Notes under the pieces: model-generated | What the model saw: the letters and a program-made list of their open reading frames with translations, nothing else | What the model was told of the DNA's origin: nothing | Database searches by the model: none | Position numbers and translations under genes: made by a program | Part shown: piece by piece, positions 24,259 through 30,922 of the stretch | How positions within the stretch are numbered: the first letter of the stretch is position 1 | Layout: the number at the start of each line of letters is the position of its first letter | Origin: CALSMU01 sp963926405 | GTDB lineage: Bacteria; Bacteroidota; Bacteroidia; Flavobacteriales_D; Parvicellaceae | Direction: 5' to 3' | Length of the DNA: 30,922 bases | Assembly (NCBI GenBank): GCA_963926405.1 | Contig: CAWUXI010000137.1 | Coordinates: forward strand, 1-30,922

Positions 24259-24280
24259 TTCAATGTCAATAAACATTGAA
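24259..24280. repeat. 8-bp inverted repeat in the ricT leader region
   Basis: TTCAATGT (24259-24266) and ACATTGAA (24273-24280) are perfect complements around the 6-nt spacer CAATAA, 45 nt before the ricT start. Next to it, TTTAGCTTATA occurs twice as a direct repeat (24223-24233 and 24240-24250). It may be an operator or a leader hairpin; there is no T-run, so it is not a terminator. Confidence 0.3.
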
Positions 24281-24369
24281 CATAAATTCTTGTTTAAATT
24301 CAAGTTTTGGCCTTCCTTCCCTCTTTCAATTTCTAATACAAAGTTATCAAATTTTATGGATGTAAAAGA

Positions 24370-25497
24370 TTACTTTTTCTGAAGTAATGAAAATGTTTTT
24401 ATTGATAAGTCAAGAAATAGAATTTTAGCATTTGCATTTCTTTCAATGTGATAATGCCCCGCATTGAATACTTCTGTTAGCTCAACAATATTTTCACTAT
24501 TGATAAAGGGAGAAAATTTATATAAAAAAGCATTTTGTTCATCCGTAAGAACAACCAATTCACTTCCCGAATAGTGACCTACAATGCACTGCCGAAACAT
24601 ATTTAAGCAGAATATTAAAAAACTCTTCTGATTTTCCCTACCCGATGCAGCAATCAGATCCACCCAATCAATTGATTTAGCAATATTTCTTTGATAACAT
24701 AATCGCATCCAATTAACAAAGTTTTCAAAATTGAAGTTAGCTTCCGTTTGTTCAGAAATTAAATGAACTGCTTTTCCTACATCTCCTTCTGCTAAATGAG
24801 CTATTATAATACTCTCGTTTGCTGGAATTCCTTTTTCGGTCTCTAAATAAGTGGCAATTTCTTTCTCCTTTAGTCTTGGTAACTTAACTATTTGTGTTCT
24901 AGATCGAATCGTTGTGATAATTTGCTCTTGATCTTCTGCTACCAATAGGAAAAGAGTTTTATCAGGTGGTTCTTCAATAAATTTCAATAATTTATTAGAT
25001 GCTGGACCATTCATTAATTCCGGCAACCACATTATTAGTATTTTATATCCTCCTTCAAAAGACTTTAGACTAATTTTGGAAACAATATTTTGGCTTTCCT
25101 TAACCCCAATAAGACCTTGTTTGTTCTCATTTCCGAGCTTTACATTCCAGTCATCTATTCCAAAATATGGATTTTCATCTAAAATTTCTCGCCAATCTCC
25201 TATCACATGGTCCGATGTATCAATATGCTTTTCTTTAGAGTGGTGAACTGGAAAAGAGAAATGTAAATCAGGATGATTATGCTTTTGAATTTTAGCACAG
25301 GAAGCACAATCGCCACAAGAATCATTTTCTTGTTTATTTTGACATAAAACATATTGAGCATATGCAATGGCTAAAGGAACTGTTCCGCTCCCCGCAGGAC
25401 CAAGAAACATTTGCGCATGGCTTATTCTATTCTCTTGAACAGTATGAATCAAGTGTTTTTTTTCAGCTTTGTGAGCTATTACATTCTTAAATTGCAT
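24370..25497 (-). CDS. holB: DNA polymerase III delta' subunit
   Basis: The 375-residue clamp-loader subunit helps load the sliding clamp at primed DNA. The N-terminal AAA+ fold has a degenerate P-loop, LGPAGSGTVPLA (32-43), without the usual Lys, as expected for a delta' subunit that does not hydrolyse ATP. A zinc site is formed by Cys52, Cys61, Cys64 and Cys67 (CGDCASC). The segment with ELMNGPASNKLLKFIEEPP and then TTIRSRTQIVKLP is the conserved sensor/arginine-finger region (SRT). Length and order of motifs fit the Bacteroidota form. It lies upstream of ricT and gldH on the same strand, separated from ricT by 155 bp. A -7-like TACTTTTG (25512-25505) lies only 7 nt before the start, so its use is doubtful. 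Confidence 0.9.
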   Translation of the reverse strand: MQFKNVIAHKAEKKHLIHTVQENRISHAQMFLGPAGSGTVPLAIAYAQYVLCQNKQENDSCGDCASCAKIQKHNHPDLHFSFPVHHSKEKHIDTSDHVIGDWREILDENPYFGIDDWNVKLGNENKQGLIGVKESQNIVSKISLKSFEGGYKILIMWLPELMNGPASNKLLKFIEEPPDKTLFLLVAEDQEQIITTIRSRTQIVKLPRLKEKEIATYLETEKGIPANESIIIAHLAEGDVGKAVHLISEQTEANFNFENFVNWMRLCYQRNIAKSIDWVDLIAASGRENQKSFLIFCLNMFRQCIVGHYSGSELVVLTDEQNAFLYKFSPFINSENIVELTEVFNAGHYHIERNANAKILFLDLSIKTFSLLQKK

Positions 25498-25592
25498 TGG
25501 AAACCAAAAGTAACAAAATTTTAATTTTAAGACGCTAGTTTTAACACGGAAGATACTCGACGTATACCATTATTTCTTATTACCATTATATT

Positions 25593-26150
25593 TCACATAA
25601 TCGTGTTAGCTTCTTGATCATAAGTAATAGTTGAAGAATCCGGCGAAGGGCTAATAACACTATCATTAAATATTCCGCTGTTGTTCAGAGCCGGTATAAC
25701 CATTAAGGAGACATCTGATAATGGCTGATATAACAATGAGTTTTCTTTTAAATCTTTAGGGACAATATTCGCTTTTTGGTCAAATGAATTAATAATTACC
25801 AATAATACGCTTATTATCAAAACAATCTTTGCAATACCAAAGACAGCTCCTGTCGCTTTATTCACGAACTTTAATTGCGCAAAATTCACAGCTTTTTCTA
25901 GCATTTTTCCTAAAACGAAAACTGTTGCTACTATCAGAATAAAAGTAATAGTAAATGACGCCAGAGGGACATATTTAGATTCTATACTATCTGCAAATAA
26001 TGCAGCAACAAAATCAGAAAAGTGAATACCACCCCATATTCCTAAGCCAAAAGCAATAAGCGTCGAAACCTCTATTATAAAGCCTTTTTTGAAGCCTCTA
26101 AACCCTGCCCAAATTAATGGAACTATAAATATTATATCTAAATAATTCAT
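25593..26150 (-). CDS. CvpA-family inner-membrane protein
   Basis: The 185-residue protein has four predicted membrane helices (about 5-25, 27-48, 64-86 and 103-123) and the family opening MNYLDIIFIVPLIWAGFRGF followed by KKGFIIEVSTLIAFGLGIWG. The last 60 residues are hydrophilic and poorly conserved. CvpA proteins are linked in E. coli to colicin V production and envelope homeostasis; the molecular activity is unknown. It lies between holB and porZ on the same strand with gaps of 95 and 92 bp, so membership in one operon is possible but not shown. Confidence 0.85.
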   Translation of the reverse strand: MNYLDIIFIVPLIWAGFRGFKKGFIIEVSTLIAFGLGIWGGIHFSDFVAALFADSIESKYVPLASFTITFILIVATVFVLGKMLEKAVNFAQLKFVNKATGAVFGIAKIVLIISVLLVIINSFDQKANIVPKDLKENSLLYQPLSDVSLMVIPALNNSGIFNDSVISPSPDSSTITYDQEANTIM

Positions 26151-26242
26151 TTAAAACGAAAATAGGTTTATTAATGGAAGGAGGAAATAGATAGGGTTTT
26201 ATTCTATCAACAGAATAACATTAAAAAGTAACCGATTATTTG

Positions 26243-28576
26243 TCAATTAATAAATAAAATCTTTGTTGCTGCTTTCGCAAAACCCTTCTGTGTATTAGTT
26301 CTGCTTACTGCAAAACAATAATAAATTCCTGACTTCACTCTTTCTCCTTGTAAGTTATTTCCATTCCAAATAGCTTGACCACCTTTTGAAACTGTTGCAT
26401 AAACAAGATTTCCAGATGCGTCCGATATTTTAACATCCGATTCATCCATAAAACCTTTTATGGAAATTACACCTGTATACTCTGGTCGAACTGGATTTGG
26501 ATAAGCATATAAATCATCCAAATTATCAGACCCCTCTGTAGCTTCTCCTTTATAGCCCATAATCCCTTTGTCCGTTCCGATATACAATTCTCCAGTGTTA
26601 TCATTCATAGCTAATGCAAGAATATTGTTCGAAAACAAAGGACTATTATCTTCATTAAAGTCATGAATCAACTTAGTTCCGTCAGCTGACATTAAAAACA
26701 AGCCTCCTCCATCTGTTCCAAACCACTTTCTATCACCACCATCAACAACAATTTCAATAACATTCTGTGTCTCTAAGAGTAATTGAATTACGCCATCTTG
26801 CTCAATCAAAACCTGCTGCACATCAAAATCTCCACCACCAAATATTGCGGAAGCATTATACAATACTGCGGGACCAGCTTCTGTCCCAATCCAGATTTCA
26901 CCATCTTTATCTTCAACTATAGTATTAATTACTTTCGAAGGTAAATCTCCATTTCCTTCACCACTAACTAGCAGTTTATATTGGTCATCCGTATTATCCA
27001 ATGGCGTGTCATTAAAGTCGTAAACCAACAGCCCTACATTTTTAACCGCCATCCAGATATAATTATAGTTTTTGTCTATAATTATATCTGTACATACCAT
27101 ATTACTTGATGCTGACCCACAATTAAAGGACATCCATGTTCCTTCCTCTGTGTAAACAGATAGAGGCTCATTAACAAATGAATTTACTACCCAAAAATTC
27201 CCATCCTTATCAAAAGCACTCCCGGCAACTTTTACAGCATCACCCGAATGACTTATAGAAGTTTGCAACGATGAATTATAAAATGTAAAGTGACTTACAA
27301 CAGATTTGTCTTGAATCTCAACAATACCACCCTGGAATGAACTCGCAAACACATGGTTCTCATCCTTAGGATCTATTGTGACTTGAACAAAATCGAAAAG
27401 TGTATCCGTAATTTGCATAGCGGGGTCTGTCATTTCATTCACCATATCCCAATCATATTGGTCATAAACATACATCCCTCGTTTGTTATAGTTTGCATTC
27501 CAGTTTGTACCATCAACTCTCCCAGTTGCAACCCATAATAAGTCATTCAAAAAGGACATTTGAAAAACATCGTTACTAAATGGGCCAGAGACAACGTAGT
27601 GAGTTACGACCCAATCATTCAGCATTTTTGTAGCTCCAGTTTGACGATCACCAACCCAAAAATAATTTCCATCCCAAATTACTTGACTTGGATAAATGCC
27701 AACAGAGCCCTTGTAATATGAATAACTTTCTATTATTTGATTGGAAGAATTTATTACATTTAAACCCGCACTATTCGCGGTAACAATATCATTATCTTTG
27801 TCTTCAATCGAATAATAATCTTGTCCAAAAGCTTCTGTAACTGCATTCCAAGATCCATTGTAATAATAGATAGTATCGTTCTGAACACCATTTACTAAAA
27901 GATTTGTATAAACAGTATTATTAAATAAATGAATTATTGAAAATTCGCCATTATTATTAGGGATGGAATTATCTTTTGACCATACGGTAAAATCCGACAA
28001 AAATGGACTGGTTTTGTTCGCTATATATATACCATCATCAGTCGCAGCATATATATACGTATCATCTATAGTAATATCATTAATTTTCAATTGAGCTCCA
28101 CCACTTCCTATTATATAAGTGTCTTTTATCTCTTCCTTTTTAACGTCCAAAACCACTATTCCAAAACCACAAGCTAAATAGGTAAATTGTGCATCATTAT
28201 GCATCCCATATATCGCTTTATCTCCAACAATATTACTTATAACAATAGAAGAAAGGTTAACTACATTATCATTTTTAATGATATCTATATTTCCAGATTC
28301 ATATCCAATAACCAATGCATTTTGAGACTTGTTTTCTTGAATTATTTTAATGGACAAATCAGAGATCGAGTTTATTTTATTCAGCCGTTCTATGTTTTCT
28401 TCTTCATCTATGCTGTACAACGAAAACTCCGTTGCCGCATAGGTTTTAGAACCAACTTTAGCTATCGAAACTACCTTGTTGTAGGGTAAATGTTCTCGCC
28501 AACTCCCAACTCCAAAATCTTGACCATTTAGTAGGACTGAACTTAGCAGGAATAATATGGTCAAAAGCTTTTTCAA
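26243..28576 (-). CDS. porZ: PorZ-like T9SS component (beta-propellers plus C-terminal sorting domain)
   Basis: The 777-residue exported protein has a signal peptide to about residue 19 (LLSSVLLNGQ), the PorZ opening VGSWREHLPYNKVVSIAKVG, and two propeller regions of WxG/IYIG-type blades (TYIYAATDDGIYI, GEIWIGTEAGPAVL, DRKWFGTDGGGLFL, GELYIGTDKGIMGY). A final FlgD-like/CTD domain (~690-777; YAYPNPVRPEY, ISDASGNLV, VKSGIYYCFAVSR) completes it. PorZ of Porphyromonas is an outer-surface part of the T9SS attachment complex that delivers A-LPS to the sortase; its length (about 776 residues) and layout match. It is encoded away from other T9SS genes here except gldH, 3 kb farther on. A generic propeller-type T9SS cargo is the main alternative. 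Confidence 0.83.
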   Translation of the reverse strand: MKKLLTILFLLSSVLLNGQDFGVGSWREHLPYNKVVSIAKVGSKTYAATEFSLYSIDEEENIERLNKINSISDLSIKIIQENKSQNALVIGYESGNIDIIKNDNVVNLSSIVISNIVGDKAIYGMHNDAQFTYLACGFGIVVLDVKKEEIKDTYIIGSGGAQLKINDITIDDTYIYAATDDGIYIANKTSPFLSDFTVWSKDNSIPNNNGEFSIIHLFNNTVYTNLLVNGVQNDTIYYYNGSWNAVTEAFGQDYYSIEDKDNDIVTANSAGLNVINSSNQIIESYSYYKGSVGIYPSQVIWDGNYFWVGDRQTGATKMLNDWVVTHYVVSGPFSNDVFQMSFLNDLLWVATGRVDGTNWNANYNKRGMYVYDQYDWDMVNEMTDPAMQITDTLFDFVQVTIDPKDENHVFASSFQGGIVEIQDKSVVSHFTFYNSSLQTSISHSGDAVKVAGSAFDKDGNFWVVNSFVNEPLSVYTEEGTWMSFNCGSASSNMVCTDIIIDKNYNYIWMAVKNVGLLVYDFNDTPLDNTDDQYKLLVSGEGNGDLPSKVINTIVEDKDGEIWIGTEAGPAVLYNASAIFGGGDFDVQQVLIEQDGVIQLLLETQNVIEIVVDGGDRKWFGTDGGGLFLMSADGTKLIHDFNEDNSPLFSNNILALAMNDNTGELYIGTDKGIMGYKGEATEGSDNLDDLYAYPNPVRPEYTGVISIKGFMDESDVKISDASGNLVYATVSKGGQAIWNGNNLQGERVKSGIYYCFAVSRTNTQKGFAKAATKILFIN

Positions 28577-28631
28577 GATGGCGCAAGTTACAAACTAAAT
28601 AAGAATCTTTTTATTGTTATAACGGAGCATA

Positions 28632-28661
28632 TTTGTTACGTAAAAAATATCTGTACATTTG
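28632..28661 (+). promoter_or_regulatory. Bacteroidota promoter for the MBOAT gene (TTTG - 18 nt - TACATTTG)
   Basis: TTTG at 28632-28635 and TACATTTG at 28654-28661 are exact -33 and -7 matches with an 18-nt spacer. The -7 box ends 45 nt before the ATG at 28707, giving a leader of about 38 nt. It lies in the divergent spacer shared with porZ. Confidence 0.65.
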
Positions 28662-28706
28662 AAATAAATAAAATCCATCAAATAATCTTCATATTGAGAG
28701 ACCAAC

Positions 28707-30113
28707 ATGGTTTTTAGTTCAACAATATTTTTGTTTCTGTTTCTTCCCATTATTATTTTGGGAAATTTTCTATTGAATCAAAAATATAGAAATACATTTC
28801 TATTTATTGGGAGTTTATTTTTCTACTTCTGGGGAGAAAAAACACTAACAATTATAATGCTATGCTCAATAGTAATCAATTACATTTCTGGCATTGGAAT
28901 GTCTTATTTACAAAAACAAGACCGGCCTGTAAAACCACTATTAACTTTAGCTATAATAGCAAATCTATCTTTTCTTTTTTACTATAAATATTTTGACTTT
29001 TTTATTGATAACATATCTTACTTTGGGTTTAAGTCATCCTTTGAAGATTCTGAAATTATTCTACCAATCGGTATTTCTTTTTTCACCTTTCAAGGTATAT
29101 CCTATTTAATTGACCTTTATAGAAAAGAAGTTGATTGCCAAAAAAACATCATCCATTTGGGTTTATATATTTCTTTTTTCCCTCAATTAATTGCAGGTCC
29201 AATTATTCGATATCACGCTATTGCTTCAGAGTTAAAAAACAGAATTATCACTAGAAACCTTTTTGCAGAGGGATTAGTCCGTTTTATTCGAGGGCTTGCA
29301 AAAAAAGTAATCATTGCAAATTCATTGGCATTAATTGCAGATCAAACATTTGACATAGTCCCTACAGACTTGCCAACTTCGGTAGCATGGCTGGGCATTA
29401 TTTGTTATACCTTACAAATTTACTTCGATTTTTCAGGTTATTCTGACATGGCAATTGGTCTTGGAAAAATGCTCGGATTTAATTTTAAAGAAAACTTTAA
29501 TTATCCCTATATCTCCAAGTCAATTAGAGAGTTTTGGAGAAGATGGCACATTTCTTTATCCACATGGTTTAAAGATTACTTATACATTCCATTAGGAGGA
29601 AGCAGAAAAGGAGCGGTTTTAACATATCGAAATCTTCTTATTGTTTTTTTTATAACAGGGTTTTGGCATGGAGCAAGTTATAATTTCATTTTTTGGGGAT
29701 TATTTCATGGCGCTTTTTTAATACTTGAAAAAACGAAAAGATCATTAATTGAAAAGCTTCCCAACATTATAAAACATTTTTATGTGCTTATCGTAGTAAT
29801 TGTCGGCTGGGTATTTTTTAGGGCAGAAACATTTAATGATGCAATTGTTTATTTGCAACATTTATTTACACCAACAATGAATGGAAACCATACCCCATTT
29901 ATCTATGTAAATAATTATTTTGTGTTTGTTTTATGCCTATCAATAATTTTTGCAACACCCTTTCGAAGGGTAATTTCACAAAAATTTAATTCCGAAAAGT
30001 TTGAATCTATTCAGCTAATTTCAACCTACGGTTTTCACTTCACATTATTACTTTTTTCTATTATGGAGTTAGCGCAATCCAGTTATAATCCTTTTATTTA
30101 TTATAGGTTTTAG
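28707..30113 (+). CDS. MBOAT-family O-acyltransferase (AlgI-like)
   Basis: This 468-residue polytopic membrane protein belongs to the membrane-bound O-acyltransferase family. In exopolysaccharide systems such proteins pass acetyl groups across the inner membrane. It begins MVFSSTIFLFLFLPIIILGN and has about ten or more hydrophobic helices. The conserved core is YFDFSGYSDMAIGLGKMLGF (239-258), RRWHISLSTWFKDYLYIPLG (278-297, His281) and GFWHGASYNFIFWGLFHG (318-335). His321 is the predicted catalytic His and His334 a second conserved one. It is the first gene of a pair: two bases separate its stop from the next ATG (30116), whose product is an AlgJ/AlgX-like acetyltransferase, the usual periplasmic partner. 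The acetylated glycan is unknown. Confidence 0.92.
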   Translation: MVFSSTIFLFLFLPIIILGNFLLNQKYRNTFLFIGSLFFYFWGEKTLTIIMLCSIVINYISGIGMSYLQKQDRPVKPLLTLAIIANLSFLFYYKYFDFFIDNISYFGFKSSFEDSEIILPIGISFFTFQGISYLIDLYRKEVDCQKNIIHLGLYISFFPQLIAGPIIRYHAIASELKNRIITRNLFAEGLVRFIRGLAKKVIIANSLALIADQTFDIVPTDLPTSVAWLGIICYTLQIYFDFSGYSDMAIGLGKMLGFNFKENFNYPYISKSIREFWRRWHISLSTWFKDYLYIPLGGSRKGAVLTYRNLLIVFFITGFWHGASYNFIFWGLFHGAFLILEKTKRSLIEKLPNIIKHFYVLIVVIVGWVFFRAETFNDAIVYLQHLFTPTMNGNHTPFIYVNNYFVFVLCLSIIFATPFRRVISQKFNSEKFESIQLISTYGFHFTLLLFSIMELAQSSYNPFIYYRF

Positions 30114-30115
30114 AG

Positions 30116-30922
30116 ATGAAAGGAACGATACAAAATATTTTTATTGGGCTCACGTTATTAACATTAACTATACCTTCACTATTGGCTCTTTTCGATGTCA
30201 AATTAGTTGAAAATTGTGAAAAAAGGGAATTAAATTCCTTGCCATCCTTTTCCTTTTCTGAAAAATTTATCGATGACTATGACAACTACTTTGAAGATAA
30301 TTTTGGATTGAGAAATGCTATGATTAGCTATGGAAGTTCGATTAAAGTAAACCTATTCAAATCATCTATTCATCCCCAAAATGTTAAGTTCGGAAAATCT
30401 GGCTGGCTATTTTATAATAAAATAGAAGAGGCAATATTTAGTAGTTACACGCATCAAAATTTACTCACAAATAAGGAGCTAGACTCCCTGGTTGCGGTAT
30501 GGGAAAACCGTAAAATAAATCTGGAAAGTAAAGGGATAAAATACATAATGGCGGTATGGCCAAATAAGAGCACAATCTATCCTGAGCATGTCCCATTGAC
30601 AATGCAAGCGCAAATAAAAGACACCATTAGCAAAACAGACCAGATTCTAAACTTTCTCCATTCATCCAAATCTAGCATCCCATTTATTACAGTTAGAAGT
30701 AAATTTATGGAAGAAAAGAAGAAAACTAAACTCTACCGAAAACTTGACACACATTGGAATCAAATAGGAGCTTTTTATGGTTACCGGTACTTTATGGAAG
30801 AGACCTATGACATTTTAGGTGTTGTGCCTTATAAACTAGATGATTTTAGCATTTCATACCATGATGAATCAAAAGGAGATTTATTAAGCATGCTGGGGAT
30901 ATGTGAAACCATTTCTTTTAGC
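30116..30922 (+). CDS. AlgJ/AlgX-like SGNH-type acetyltransferase, 3' end outside window
   Basis: The first 269 residues are present and the frame is open at the window end. An N-terminal hydrophobic segment (~8-27) serves as signal anchor. The SGNH-like domain shows the family marks FGKSGWLFY (92-100), WPNKSTIYPEHVP (148-160) and LDTHWNQIGAFYGY (210-223), in which Asp211 and His213 match the catalytic pair of AlgX/AlgJ. The nucleophilic Ser motif normally lies farther on and is beyond the window. The protein should act on the periplasmic side, transferring acetyl groups to a glycan with the MBOAT protein encoded two bases upstream. Confidence 0.88.
   Translation, partial: MKGTIQNIFIGLTLLTLTIPSLLALFDVKLVENCEKRELNSLPSFSFSEKFIDDYDNYFEDNFGLRNAMISYGSSIKVNLFKSSIHPQNVKFGKSGWLFYNKIEEAIFSSYTHQNLLTNKELDSLVAVWENRKINLESKGIKYIMAVWPNKSTIYPEHVPLTMQAQIKDTISKTDQILNFLHSSKSSIPFITVRSKFMEEKKKTKLYRKLDTHWNQIGAFYGYRYFMEETYDILGVVPYKLDDFSISYHDESKGDLLSMLGICETISFS

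Noticed and set aside
26199..26218. Seven-bp hairpin TTATTCT / AGAATAA after porZ
   Set aside because: There is no T-run on the coding strand after the stem. AT-only stems of this length are expected by chance in this composition.

Overview
The window looks like a chromosomal segment of a member of Bacteroidota, probably Flavobacteriia-like. The evidence is AT-rich DNA, a type IX secretion system (T9SS) cargo with a type A C-terminal sorting domain, a PorZ-like T9SS component, the gliding lipoprotein GldH, a RicT/GldH/HolB cluster, and repeated TAnnTTTG promoter -7 boxes, several of them about 20 nt before start codons. No rRNA, tRNA, CRISPR array or classical insertion sequence was seen.

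Layout. 1-944 (-): 5' part of an acyl-CoA carboxylase carboxyltransferase. 945-3910: two tandem palindromes, a 52-residue small gene, and a large cytoplasmic fusion of an alkaline-phosphatase-superfamily phosphodiesterase, TPRs and a PAPS-type sulfotransferase. 3964-6208: a T9SS cargo protein facing an M24B aminopeptidase across a strong bidirectional terminator. 6451-10498: the succinate dehydrogenase operon sdhC-sdhA-sdhB with a perfect operator-like palindrome in front and a strong terminator behind. Between sdhA and sdhB sits a 473-bp intruder with 33-bp inverted-repeat ends and a broken S23/IVS-type four-helix-bundle gene. 10574-17002 (-): RseP-type site-2 protease, a VWA surface protein, a GH3-family protein and a double-NBD peptide-transporter ATPase whose first Walker B Asp is Tyr. 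17267-18226 (+): ferritin followed at once by an exported lysine-rich protein. 18598-22515 (+): a 1305-residue receptor joining an exported beta-propeller sensor to a predicted adenylate cyclase and an HD phosphohydrolase domain. 22519-28576 (-): gldH, ricT, holB, cvpA-like and porZ. 28707-30922 (+): an MBOAT acyltransferase and an AlgJ/AlgX-like partner cut by the window end.

How the genes fit together. sdhCAB forms respiratory complex II. porZ, gldH and the sorting-domain protein belong to the T9SS/gliding surface machinery. The MBOAT and AlgX-like pair suggests O-acetylation of an exported glycan. The propeller-cyclase-HD protein would turn a periplasmic signal into cytoplasmic cAMP, with the HD domain a candidate for breaking down a nucleotide product.

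The items most worth following up are the inverted-repeat-bounded S23 element inside the sdh operon with its single CAA-to-TAA-like stop, the propeller-cyclase-HD receptor, the phosphodiesterase-TPR-sulfotransferase fusion with its coupled small ORF and tandem palindromes, and the Walker B substitution in the ABC ATPase.
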